This document shows, piece by piece, positions 42,019 to 53,584 of a stretch of DNA of 64,000 nt. Within the stretch, counting starts at the first letter, position 1. Every line of letters begins with the position of its first letter. The notes under the pieces were generated by a model, which had not been told where the DNA came from, did not search any database, and was given only the letters and a program-made list of their open reading frames with translations. The stretch comes from Hygrocybe punicea (Eukaryota; Basidiomycota; Agaricomycetes; Agaricales; Hygrophoraceae), in assembly GCA_963556145.1 (NCBI GenBank), contig OY744462.1, positions 6,448,001-6,512,000 of the forward strand. The letters are read 5' to 3'. Both the position numbers and the translations under genes were made by a program.

Positions 42019-45000
42019 ATGCCCAAAAATCCCGCCTTGGCGTCTCGCCAGCCATTGACACATAACAGGCCGACGAGGAAGCGGCGGCTATTTACTCCAA
42101 GTCCTTCTCCAAACTTCGCCGTCGTCATCCCCTCTCCCAGTAAGAAGAGAAGGATAGTTGTCGACGCCGACGCCGAAGGTGACTTCGCCGAGTCTGTGAG
42201 TCACTTATGTACCCCACTTGTCTCATTGGACTGGATTACTTCTCTCTCAGCTTAACCTGCGCCATTCGCCAACGGCGTCCGATTTTGGACATGGCTTCGC
42301 TTCCCCATCTGTGGCCGACCTTGACTGGAGTGTGGTGGAAAGCGAGGGATTAGACAGTGACGTTGGGTGGCGAACAAGAAAACGTGCACAGCAAACGTCA
42401 CCCTCGCCTTGTCTGGAAGACCTCCTCCCTGTGACAGCTAAGAAGGAAGACCACTTTGTTCCACAGAGTTCGCTTTATTTTTTAGATTCATTACTGAAAA
42501 ATTGATGGTTTCTCAGGCCCGATAGTATACAGTATAGCAGACGACGAATTAATCGAGGACGATAACCTCCAAATTGTTGGGGAACCCGATCCCCATGAAC
42601 ATTCTGACTCGGAGAGTGACGAAGAATCGGATATACCTGTTCGACTATTCAAAGACTTCGTTATTTACAATCTTGCCACGAATGAGGTGGTCCCCATCGC
42701 CGAGCTAACACAGATACAATATTCGGCGTTGACAGATTATGGCGGTTCTGGCATAGTGGAAGCATGGGTAGATGATGACGAAGATATTGAGGAGGAGGAG
42801 GAGGAGGAGGAGATTATTGAAGCGGCTGAAGCTAGCCGGGATCCTTTACCTGGTCAAATGGTTAAGCTTTCCAAGATCTTAGAGTTTGATGTCCACCATT
42901 TCTCCAAAAGAAATCGAAAGCTTGATAGGTATGTCCTCCAACGAAATCACAGCAGTATCAATTAATGTTTTCCTGTCTTCCTTAGCAAAATTTATATTCG
43001 GACGAAATTCGCATGGTACATTCTCGATACACCGTCGTTTACATACGGTCCATTTTTCTCGTCATTTTGGATCCAACATCGCATCCTCCATCTGATGGTA
43101 TCACGGTCATTGACTGAACCCAGAGTATCTTATGAGGATTTCATCAAGTCCCTCAAAATCACACCAGATACCTCCGATGCCATCGCCATCAGCTTCAAAA
43201 TAATTGGTCGCGAATTGACTGAGGCAGATGTTGAATCTGACGATGTTGTGAGTACCTCGGCTACGATTTTGAAAATCTCATCTCGTTGAATCTCGTCTCG
43301 CAGAAATCCTATGTCCTTGCTACTCTCGAGGACCTGCGGGAACAGGCTGATATCAGAATTGATCGCGTCCCTCTTATCCGCACCATTCGAGGTGTCGATG
43401 TTGACTATGCAGAGCCTGAAATTACCAATGAGTCGAAACGGAAGTCAGTGCAAAAATCAACCCAGGCACATCCTGTTAACATGGAAAAGGACGTTCTTCG
43501 GCACCGAAATCAAACGGTCGTAACACCTCGAGTTGGCAAAATTGCTCAACGACTTTTCGAACGCACACTCAGGGTCGCTGGGAAGTCTTCAATCGAAGAC
43601 GACATCGTGCACGATGAAGGCCTGACGCAGGCCATTGAAGATGCTCGAATTCACCATCAGGACCCGTTGTCCATGAAGTGGCTCAAACGTGCCGACCACG
43701 AAGGATACTACCGTTCGGTTATAATGGACGGCGTGATCTATTCCGTAAGAATCCCATCGTTCCCATCGAACTTAAAACCAATTCTCTTCCTAGGTGGGAG
43801 ATGTCGTCATGGTCAAGCCGGGTACCGATGAGAACCGCATTCGCGCTCATAATGCTACAACCAAGAGCGCACAAACAAGCAATTCCTTGGGGAATCTACT
43901 CTGGTGTGTTTTTGAGTTATTCCTCAACTTCGTACTTCAGTCAAGAAGCATTTATTCCACTATTACCTGGTTGAGGTCACCTGATCCTCCGATTCCTGCT
44001 TCCAGTTTTTGTTAAATATTGGAATGTTCATGCAGAGAGCTACAGGTTCTGCCAGATTTGGTATTTCTTTGAGGAGAGAGGGGAGAAATATTTTCATGGG
44101 CAATGGTTTGTCCATGGATCCAAGACCCTCCTACAAGAAACGGCCCATCCTCAAAGTCTCTTTCTGATCAATTCATGCGATGATATTCTGCTGGCTAGTG
44201 TTTTCCAGAAATGCAACCTTCGTTGGCTGTGTCTTGAGGATGAAGAGCCCCCGGAGGATGATCAGGTCACAGAGAATAACTTCCATTGCAGGTGCCAGTT
44301 GTTTTGCACGACTCCTTTCCTGCTCTTAACTTGTTTGTTGCTCAGTCTTAGTTGGAACGAGGAAGAGTCTTCATTTATTGACCTACCAACGGAAAGTGAC
44401 ATTGCTTTGGCAACTGCTTCTTGTCTCGAGGAGATGCCTTGTGTTCCCTGTGGACTCAAAACACAACAAGAAGCAGCAGCAGCCTCAAGACCACTACCTG
44501 GGGGAGGATTCTCTCAATTTGGCCAAAACTATCATGTATCCGATTTTGTTTACGTCAAGCCCCACTCGAAAGACGGCAGATACCAAATTGCGCAGATCAT
44601 AAAGATCAAGGCTATGGCGACTCCGGCGGTCGTTTTTGTCCATTATTTTGGAGGATACGACGATTTCATTCTTAAGGGACGTAAATCCTCCTGTGCTGTT
44701 TCTGATGAGGTAAGAGGTGTGGAGCAACAGTACCAGAAATCTCATCATCATTTTCAGCGGCGTTTGTACCAAACGTCTCGATGCGCTAACATCACTTCTG
44801 AAGACATTGATGGCATGTGCTACGTTACGCACCTAACGAGTCTACAAAAAATTGACGAATGGGTAAAACACGACGACCATTACTACGTCAATCAATGCCT
44901 GACGACGGAAAAGACCTTGTCACCCCTAAATCCTGACAATTTCAGATGCTGTAAGAGATGTTATGATGACCGCATAAACACATTGCATCGCAACGACCAA

Positions 45001-47198
45001 CTTCTTTCGCGGCATCAGCCATTGCGTGGCCTTGAGCTCTTCAGTGGTACGCTATCCACTCCAGACTACAGAATATCAGGTAAATGATTGCTTTCAGGTG
45101 CTGGCGGGCTGGGTACAGGCCTTGACATGTCTGGCTTTGTTGAAACTCGGGCTGCAGTCGAGTTCTCTCCTAGTGCAGCAAAAACCTATGCGTTAGTCTT
45201 ACCAGAGCTACACTCGATCAAATACTTACGCCAAATCAGGTTGAATCATCCGCAAACGGCAGTCTTCAATCAATGTACCAATCTTCTACTGAAGCATGCC
45301 ATTGACTGTTACGAGGGCAAAAAACCACCCCCGCTTTTCAGCCTTCATGACGGCAAAACTCGGTTGCCATCGATGCCTAAACCAGGAGATATCGACTTTG
45401 TGTATGGGGGTATGTGACGGTTCGCACAGCAAAAGATTTGAACTGAGTGGCTTACAGGACCTCCATGTCAAAGTTTCAGCGGAGCCAACCGTTGGAAGGT
45501 TAGTCGTATGCAACAGATCTCTAGTTCGGCAGATCACTCATGGTAAACATAGAAAGCAAATGATATTCGGTATGTTGATGATTTATATTGACGGGTACGG
45601 TTGCATGTTATTTATGTGTAGGAGTACCCTCATTTGCAACATGCTCTCCTACGTCGAATTCTACCGGCCATCGCATTTTCAACTGGAAAATGTGACAGGG
45701 CTGTTACAATATCCACTTAACGGCCGTCAAGTGGAACGAACGGTTGTCGATGGGATCAGGATGGGCGTTGTGAAATTTATCGAGCGGTCGCTTATCACAC
45801 TAGGGTAAGCTTCTCAACCCCCCCTATTTCATCGACCATTTCGTATCATTTGCCACCAGGTACCAGGTGAGGTCTAAGGTTCTTCAAGCTGGCCAGTATG
45901 GTGCGCCACAGAGCCGCAAACGGGTTATATTTTGGGGAGCGAAACGTGGAACGCTGCTTCCTGACTTCCCCATACCAACACATTCTTTTCATGGATCGTT
46001 TTTCTACAATCTCCCGACTGGCGACACGCTGCCCCCAGTTACACGTTCGAAGGATCCGGGCATCTTTCATCAAGTCGCTCCTTTCCGGCCTGTCACCGTC
46101 AGGGACGCGATAGGCGATTTGGTATGTCAGTGATTGTCTCAATAATTGTCTATTGGCTGATGTGCCCTCGCAGCCTCCCTTCGACTGGTGAGTAGGTCTT
46201 TTGGCACAACAAGCTCGTCGGTGACTTGAGTTTTCAAATAGGAAAAGCCCGCACCAGATTTGTAAAGCCACATCTCAGGACAAGACTGAATTGGTATCGC
46301 GTGCGAGAGATTTAGGCATCCCCAGTTTCGATGCGGACAGTAGAAGATATTCGGATCACAATAGGGTGTATCCAGGTTACCCAACGACTACGTCCTATGC
46401 TCTTCCCCCGCAAACTAGGTATCAAAAGTGGATGCGGGGCGAGGCAGGAGATATGGTCCGGTATCATTACACCCGGCGTTTTCAAGAAGGCATTATCGAA
46501 CGGTACTGTGATTTGATTGTTTTTTTGTCAAGTTGAGTTGTTGATGGTCAGTGCCAGCGTATGGAATGTTCCGTTGCGAGCCAACGCCGATCATACCGGT
46601 GCGTTGCAGGCATCTATATGGATTGAACTCACTCTGTGCACTTTTGCAGATCTTCCGTTGAAGTTGCAGCCGAGAAGGTTCGACGGGCAAGCGGTTCCCA
46701 GATACAGAGGTACGTCAGCTTCTCGCAACAAAATGTGAGCGTGAATGCTACAGGTTGCTTGCAGTGTTTGGCAGGCTCGATGGAAATGGCTTTTTCCAAA
46801 CGGCAATGACCACTGTCGGTCCTAACGCTAAAGCTAGCCGACTTATCCACCCTTCGGTGTGTACCACAATTCTAATGTCACGCAATGTTAATAACCAGGG
46901 ACATTCGGTAGCAAAAGCGTATTTTGACGGTTCGAGAATGTGCGCGTGCGCAGGGGTTTCCGGACCATTACCAGTTTGTTTCTGTCAATAAACAGCCATA
47001 TCAAATTGTCGAAGACGTATGTCTAGTTTGTTAATCTGTATAATCGTGGGGAACAGCTCACGGTCCGATTTTCAGCAACATCGTCAAATTGGCAATGCGG
47101 TGCCGATTTTGCTTGCACTTGCACTTGGCAAGTCCCTGGGAGCATCACTGCTCAAGATGTGGGCGAAAGAAGAACGGGAGGGTAGTGTCGAAGTATAA
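42019..47198 (+). CDS. DNMT1: DNMT1-type maintenance DNA (cytosine-5) methyltransferase
   Basis: Copies CpG methylation onto daughter strands. ATG 42019. The N-terminus is basic ([28 protein letters not shown]), suggesting nuclear targeting. The replication-foci (RFTS) domain follows: [20 protein letters not shown], a Glu-rich stretch, and [17 protein letters not shown]. Two BAH domains appear to follow ([39 protein letters not shown]). Catalytic motifs: [36 protein letters not shown] (catalytic Cys, intron-split at 45412/45459), [42 protein letters not shown]/target region RLIHPS then [17 protein letters not shown], and [20 protein letters not shown]. All key residues are present. The TAA at 47196-47198 is 58 bp from the convergent ECM15 stop. 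Many introns; some middle borders are approximate. Confidence 0.93.
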
Positions 47199-47256
47199 GG
47201 GAACAGTTTGGACCATTTGTTTATTTTGATAGAGTAGGATGCGGGAACGAATACAA

Positions 47257-47901
47257 CTAGTTATCCCTTCCCATAATCTCTTGGACACGCGTTACCTTGA
47301 GCTCGTTGCCTTGTCCCGGGGGGATCACGCGGTCCGTGCGGGTGCCGATGCGGATGTCGGTTGCAATCCGGGGTGCACCTTGGGCATGCACTGCCAAATG
47401 ACAATCGTGGATAGCTTTCGAAACTTGGTCCCACGGACCTTCTGTGGGTGGGGATGACAGATTGTGGAAGTGAGATGGTAAATGGCCTGAAACCGGCGTG
47501 CATACCTAAGTTCGTTCCGTAACCACTACAGAAATGATCAACAAAAGTGCCAAGGTTAGATGTAGACGAGGATGCTTACTGCATCTGAAAGGACAAGTTG
47601 AGGACCTGAAGTCACGTAAATAAATCATGGAAAGCGCACTTTGAAGACAAGCCCAGAATTCTCAAGGACTCTTTGGCATTCCGCAATGTACTCTGCGACC
47701 TTGAATGACCTGTAAGTACTAGTGCCAGTGTGCGTCACAGTGAGGAGTTGGATTGGCTGACCGAAGGCTCTCCGGTCCCCACTGGAATCAGACAAAAATC
47801 TTATTTTTACTGTCAGAACGAGAACGCAGAAGTGAAACAGTTTGGGGCTGACCTGCCACGGCGTAAAGCTCTGGGCGACTGGTTGGGTCCGTCACGGTCA
47901 T
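47257..47901 (-). CDS. ECM15: UPF0045/Ecm15 family protein (MTH1187-like), with microexon
   Basis: A small ferredoxin-fold protein of the UPF0045 family; members bind thiamine-like ligands, but the cellular role is unclear. Six exons rebuild 118 aa: 47853-47901, 47762-47799, 47640-47699, 47580-47584, 47506-47525 and 47257-47441. They join with no frame conflict to give DFCLIPVGTGEPS-VAEYIAE, CQRVLENSGLVFK-MH, GYGTNLEGPWDQVSKAIHDC and ATDIRIGTRTDR, the expected family blocks. Exon 4 is only 5 nt (ATGCA), and exon 5 is 20 nt. Every intron has GT-AG ends. Start ATG 47899-47901. No single long frame exposes this gene, so automated calling may miss it. Confidence 0.88.
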
Positions 47902-47912
47902 TTTGGTTGAGA

Positions 47913-47918
47913 CACGTG
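47913..47918 (+). promoter_or_regulatory. E-box CACGTG between ECM15 and the EH-protein gene
   Basis: CACGTGAC lies in the only 67 bp separating the two divergent start codons. Its central place in so short a promoter makes a role likelier than for a random hit. Confidence 0.4.
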
Positions 47919-47968
47919 ACCACCAGGCTAGCTTGGCAGTTTCAAGCCCCCGGCTTGTATTTTCTGTG

Positions 47969-49696
47969 ATGCCCGCAGCGTCTTTGCAGTCGAGAATCAA
48001 CGCGTTTGAGTCTCTGGGACAACAGTCACCACCCACACACACAAAATTTCCTAAACATTCGTCAAACCTCCTCGAAACACCCATCTCGCCCACTGCATCC
48101 TCTTTTACGACCATAGCCCCATTCATAGTGCCCAAATCCGTCTCCAGGTCACCATCGCCATCTCCACCAATTCTGGGCCGAAAGACGTCGTTGATTGACC
48201 TGAGAGATTGGGTCGTGGACGATGGTCCTACGCCGACTTTGCAGAATGGCTTTGGGGTTCGCCTGAATGGAAAATTTAGTGGAAAGACAGACTTCAAGGG
48301 CCCTCCTTTCCAAGCCGCCGTGAATAGCGACCAGAATCATATCGTCAAGCCAAATTCCTCGGTCAATGTTCTCGTCAATCTCGAGTCTCCACCCAAACCG
48401 AGACAGATGAAAGCACCACCGCCACTTCCTCCCCGGAAGGCATCCTTGAACACTCTCGAATCCGTTTCCTCTACCCAGACTCGGAATGGCAGTACCACAT
48501 CATTCAAGCCATTCAGACGACCGGACAATCTCATAGTTGAGCACACCTATCCCCCTGCATTCAAACACGAGGCACCCGACTTCCCTCCCAGGCGAGGCCA
48601 CGCTCCTGCTTCGTCCATTTCTTCCTTTCATTCCGTTTCCCTCTCATCTGACGGTGGAACGACTGATGGCGGCCCCGGCTCAGTAAACAACCATATTGCC
48701 ACCTTCCCTGTGGACCGTGATCGTATCGATGCGGACACCAGCCTGGATGAATCCTTCGAAGACGTCTCTACGTCTTCAATTGCGAGTCCAACAACCGCAG
48801 CAGCGTTTGTGATCAACTGGGAATCCAAGCGCACCCCAGAGCCTCCAAAGCTTCCCCAACGACCACCTCCCAAGCCCACACGCCTCACCGCCTCCGCGCC
48901 GCCCTCACCTCGATCCTTGACCCGTCCTTCGTCCACATCCCCAGCTCGCCAAGGTCCGCTGCCGCCGCCGCCACGGCCACCACCACCACCACGCCCTGGT
49001 TCCGTGCGCACGTCACTCATTTCTACAACCGCTTCCGACCGTTCCTCTATTCTCAGCATTGGCACGGCCGCCACGTCACGGACGAGCATGAGCAGCGCTC
49101 CTGCGCTTACGCACAAACACTCGGTGCCGCCTGCCGCCCGTAAACGTTACGAGAGCGTGTTCATCGCGAATTTGCTGCAGTGCCGGCGGCAGGCTGCTGC
49201 TGTGACACCGACAACGCTTGTGCCATCAGCTGTCAGAAAAACACGACAGGCTGCAGGGTGGCGAGGGCTTTCAGTGGATCTCATCATGAATAATCAGGAC
49301 CATGCTTTCAACTCCGACAAGGCAAGGAAAAACGGAACTCTGGGGGAAGGGGCGGCAGATGAGGGCGACGAGGTCGTGGGATCGGAGGAAAAGCTTGATG
49401 GGTATATCATTAAGCTCATATGGAGTATGTCAAAGTTGGAACGAGAAAAGTTGCGTGTCATCTGGTAAGTGGAGTGAACTTCCGTAGTAGGACCACCTTA
49501 CCTGATAAACTCTTCCAGGAACGAATGTGATATCTCAAACGACGGTGCTCTAGATCGGGACGCGTTCGTCAAAGGCATGTGGCGCATTGACGAAGAGCTT
49601 CGGAAAGCCCAGAGCAAGTCTTGGTCCTCCTCGAATGGTGCCCTTCACTTGCGTTCACACCCCAAACAGATAATTACAAAACCTATCCTACGCTGA
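47969..49696 (+). CDS. EH-domain protein, Irs4/Tax4-like
   Basis: ATG 47969 (MPAASLQSRINAFESLGQQ). A long disordered first exon is rich in Pro and Ser, with poly-proline tracts (LPPPPRPPPPPRPGSV) that could bind SH3 domains. The C-terminus is an EH (EF-hand-like) domain: IIKLIWSMSKLEREKLRVIW, then across a short intron NECDISNDGALDRDAFVKGM and WRIDEELRKAQSKSW, ending at TGA 49694-49696. In yeast, Irs4 and Tax4 have this layout, bind the Inp51 5-phosphatase and also affect autophagy. Here the gene lies tail-to-tail with ATG9, 185 bp apart. The domain call is firm; the partner role is inferred. Confidence 0.8.
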
Positions 49697-49881
49697 TACG
49701 TGGGTCTCTCCGAATATCGTTCCCCTCTCGTTTTGCTTTGCCATCATTTACGATACCGTATACCTGATCTACTATTACTTATCATGAGCATACCAATCTG
49801 TTCATGTAATACGGCAATTCTTCTGAAAGCCACATTGAAAAATTTTGCATGCAATTCCGGTCTACCAAATTTTCAGCTAAA

Positions 49882-52800
49882 TCATGCGTGCAGTCCGCCC
49901 CGGCCTCCGTAGATCTGCGCTAAAAGCTCAAGAACACCCCCATCCTCTAGTGACTCATCTTCATCTTCTCCGCCCTGCTGCTGCGAGTACGTCTTCAACC
50001 GTTTTCCCCCGTCAACATACGACTCGCCCAACCCGCTCCCCACGCCCCCATCTGACGCCAGATCCTCATCTGGGATCCCGTCATGACTCTCAGAAACAGC
50101 TCCAGATGTCGCACCCAGTGCCACGCTTCCCTGTGAGTCACCTAGTACCGCTGTCTGTGCCATCGCCATCCCGCCCACTCCAGACTGGTACACAGATGAC
50201 GCCATCATCCCGCCCGGTACCAGCACCGAGCCCGCGTCGCGACTAGTAAGAACGGTCCCGGTCCCGCCCTGCCGCCGCCTCGTCGCTGCATGCTGGCTCT
50301 GCCGCAGCGCACGTTCGTATGCGTATGCAGTCGTTCGGTCTATCAGAGACATGTCCTGTTGCCCTTCAGCAGGGATCGGTGTTGGGGTTGTCGGCTCCTC
50401 GATTCCTGTCGTTCCGGTTGCTCGTCGCCGGCCGTAGGAAGGTGAATGGCGCGGGTGCGCAGAGGTGAAATCGGCCATACGGTTTAGGTAGACGGAGCCG
50501 GATGGGTCGGAAGGGTTCCAATCTGGGTTCGCCGCCTGTGAGAGCCCAAGGCATGTTAGAAAGTGAAACAGTTATTTACACCGGCAAATGATCCTTTACC
50601 TTGAAATTTAGGAAACTCTTCTCCATCTTCCCCTCGTTTGAGACCATCCTCTTATCCTGTATCTGTCTGGGGGCGCCAAACTGCAAAGACGATGAAATGT
50701 TGGTCAATAGAAAGTTTGTGGAGACTGGTTGACCCACCTTGATATTCCCGTGCCGCTCAAAATTGAACTCGGCAAAACTGCATACATAGCCACGCCCATC
50801 TACGTGTACCGTAAAGTCGCGGAAAAGGTCAATAATGGCGGGTGCACATGCCGGCAGCGACAGCCAGAGCACGAAAGGTGTCAGTATGACCGAAAGCAGC
50901 TCCTGTGCGAATATTCTAATCTTCATCGCGAAAAGCTCACCAAATTCTTGGTGCACCTTGGATAGGTGTACGTCCACATAGTAAGAACGATTGAGATTAA
51001 GAGTGGAGACTTGGACTCACCCGTTTCGAATGTAACTGTGCCTTCCAGTCAGCTGGCATGTAGTGCGTATGGGTTATGACTTCCATCATCAAGAGCTCGG
51101 GGTCGAACACCCTGTTTTCATCCGGGATCATACCTCGCGCAACAGCAAGCACAGAACCAAATACACCGAGGTAGAAGAAGACCGTGCGACTGCGTGTTAT
51201 TTCAAAGTGGAGAAACAGATCGGGGTCAATGACCGATGCGAGGACAAGGACAGCTGCGAAGGAGCCTGCGATAAATGCTACGAAACTAGTACATGTCAGC
51301 TAGCCAAGTTAGCAGATGAGACAAGTAAGTGACCCACCGCATGATTAGCGTCATCTTCTCGTTGGGAAATTGTCCAATGTATATACTTGCTGCTGGGTAA
51401 CTCTCATCCAGCCTTCTGACAAACAGATGGGGCAACTCGTTGAATTCCCTAAACTTCCACTGCGCAAAAGGGGTATAACGTCGTCCACCTATCGACGATG
51501 GATTTTTATGATATTCCTGTGATGTGATGATGAATAGAAGTTATATCACCACATGAAAGAAAGCCATACCTCGAAATACCGGAAAAATGAATACATGAGT
51601 AGATACAACACGATGAATGGGGCAAAGATGGCATTCAAGATCCCCATGAATATAAATCGCCTCTCCAAACTAGGTTCAAGCTATTAGATCCATCCATACA
51701 GGTGAAAAAGAAAGATATAGAACGCACCCCTCAATCAGTGCTGCCCGATTCCTCGATTTCAAAAATACTTTTCTCACTCTCCCTCGGGCATCAAACAAGA
51801 ACTCCATCAAACAAAACCTTAAATTCCACTCCAACGTCCGTGTCAACATAGTTCCCTTCTCGCCTTCCTTTCCCTCTTTGCCCTTCTGCCCCATAAAGCG
51901 CTCGACGGCTTGCGGAACAGGTACCCGCAGATCTAACAGCTCCTTGTTGAAGAGTGCAATGAGGTAGTTCTCTTGTCGCATGATGCGGTTCGCAATATCA
52001 TGTGCATCGAGCTTGGCGGTCGCCGTTGTGCTAGCGGTGCGTTTGGCAGAGGAGAGAGCAGTGAGAGGGTTTTCTTCACGGATAGCACCAATGCGGCGGA
52101 CAATTTCAGGCCATGCAATAGTTTGGATGTCTTCCTAAAGTGTAGAAATGAATGTGTTAGTTGAACAAGTGGTTAGTTGCGTGGAGGAACGCACATCTGG
52201 GATATGAAGTAGATGGGTGTAAAAATTGTACATGTCTACAAGCCGGACGACATCCATCACGAAAGATAGAATCTGCCAAACGTAGAATGCTGTAAAAAGG
52301 AGGAAGAAAAGAAGCGTGAAGCCCGAAAATCTGATGCCTGCTTAACGATGTGAGGACGAGAATGTGAAATATCCTTACCGGGCAACACAGTGTTGAACGA
52401 CAATGTCCGACAATCGAGTGATGCCTTCAGGGCGTATCCGAGAGTAATCCACGCACCCCAGTAAAAATGTCGAGAATCCAATGACAAATCCCACTGTCCT
52501 AGCGCAAAAAGTTGGTCAGCGAGCTGGTTGACAGATGCCGTTAGAAGACACGACTGACAAGAGATTGAGTCCCCGTGCCAATGCAATGGAATAAATTCCC
52601 TTGCCCTCGTAATAAGAATAGACCTCCTGCAAGAAGGCGTCTAGGTTGTAAATATTGACCCAATTCCATAGCGCTCGTTCATATGGGTCCAGTCCACGCA
52701 TCTGTTTTGGTTGTCGTTCATGATCAGAGAATTGAATGGGACCGGAGCTAGCGCGCTGTTGTGCTGGGTCACGGTCCGCGTCAACACCGAGCTCTGACTG

Positions 52801-53376
52801 CCTTGGTGGGACGGATGGCAGATTCGAGCCTATAGCATTCTGGGGTGAATTTCTCCTCGGTACAGGATTAAGAGCATGACGTGGACTAGAGTCGGAGCCA
52901 AGGTGGACGGCGGCAGTACTGGCCTTCGTCTTTGCCGGTTTGCGCGAAGAGGCTTCGATCATGAAACTCTGCGGGACTTCATCGTCAGACGACTCATTCT
53001 CGTAAATCTTATCTTCGCGATGGATATTCGGATGTAGCACATTCATTTCCGACGTGCCTGTTCTCCAGGACACATGCCGCTTTCCTTCCGCCTTTGACTT
53101 GGACTCTGACTGTGATTTCTGGTTATGCAGCAGCAGTGCATGACTTTGCCCATGACGGCGGCCAGCTTCCAAGTCCTCCTCCGAGTTCTCCCGGTTTTCG
53201 TCTTCCTCCTCTAGCAGTGATTGGTCCGCACGAACGTATCCCTGGTATGCCCTCCCCATGGGGTTCAGCATGTTCAGAAAAGGGCGTGAGCTGGACGCTG
53301 TCGGCAAAATTGACTGGGAGGCCTGAAAAGACCTAGACGACGAAGAATGTCGAGGACGGTTTGATGAAAATGTCAT
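49882..53376 (-). CDS. ATG9: Autophagy scramblase ATG9
   Basis: A multispanning lipid scramblase that seeds the autophagosome membrane. ATG 53374-53376. The cytosolic N-terminus is Ser/Glu-rich and disordered. The conserved core starts with [40 protein letters not shown] and NLL, followed by membrane-embedded segments. Later blocks are [40 protein letters not shown] and [10 protein letters not shown] near 51730-51980. Further hydrophobic exons run to 50580. The C-terminal tail (50478-49882) is low-complexity and ends [15 protein letters not shown]. The core sequence identifies Atg9 uniquely. Exon limits in the 50980-51680 stretch are approximate. Confidence 0.92.
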
Positions 53377-53422
53377 GGCGAGTTACTTGAGAGCAGCAGT
53401 GCCAGTGCTGCGTTCCCTGGAT

Positions 53423-53446
53423 GGTTCAGCGGTTCAGCGGTTCAGC
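53423..53446. repeat. Three tandem copies of an 8-bp unit
   Basis: GGTTCAGC occurs three times head to tail, then a degenerate GCTCAGC. It lies between the ATG9 start and the LEU4 stop, in ATG9 upstream sequence. Possibly a simple-repeat slippage product. Confidence 0.8.
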
Positions 53447-53584
53447 GCTCAGCACTTACGATGACTCTTTTTGGGTGGCTGTCACACCGCACGTGCACTG
53501 TGACCGCGGTCGTTTTTACTTCGCGAATCGCGACACTTATTAAGTAGAGTACACCAGCCACCAGCGCAGCGTAACTAATTCCCT

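Noticed and set aside
48628..49116. 162-aa antisense frame rich in Gly and Arg
   Set aside because: Shadow of the Pro-rich exon of the EH-domain protein; no conserved motif or start context.
53460..53495. Gcn4-like TGACTCT and E-box CACGTG upstream of ATG9
   Set aside because: One is a mismatched site and the other a six-base match. Neither is positioned or repeated in a way that exceeds chance enough to list as a regulatory feature.
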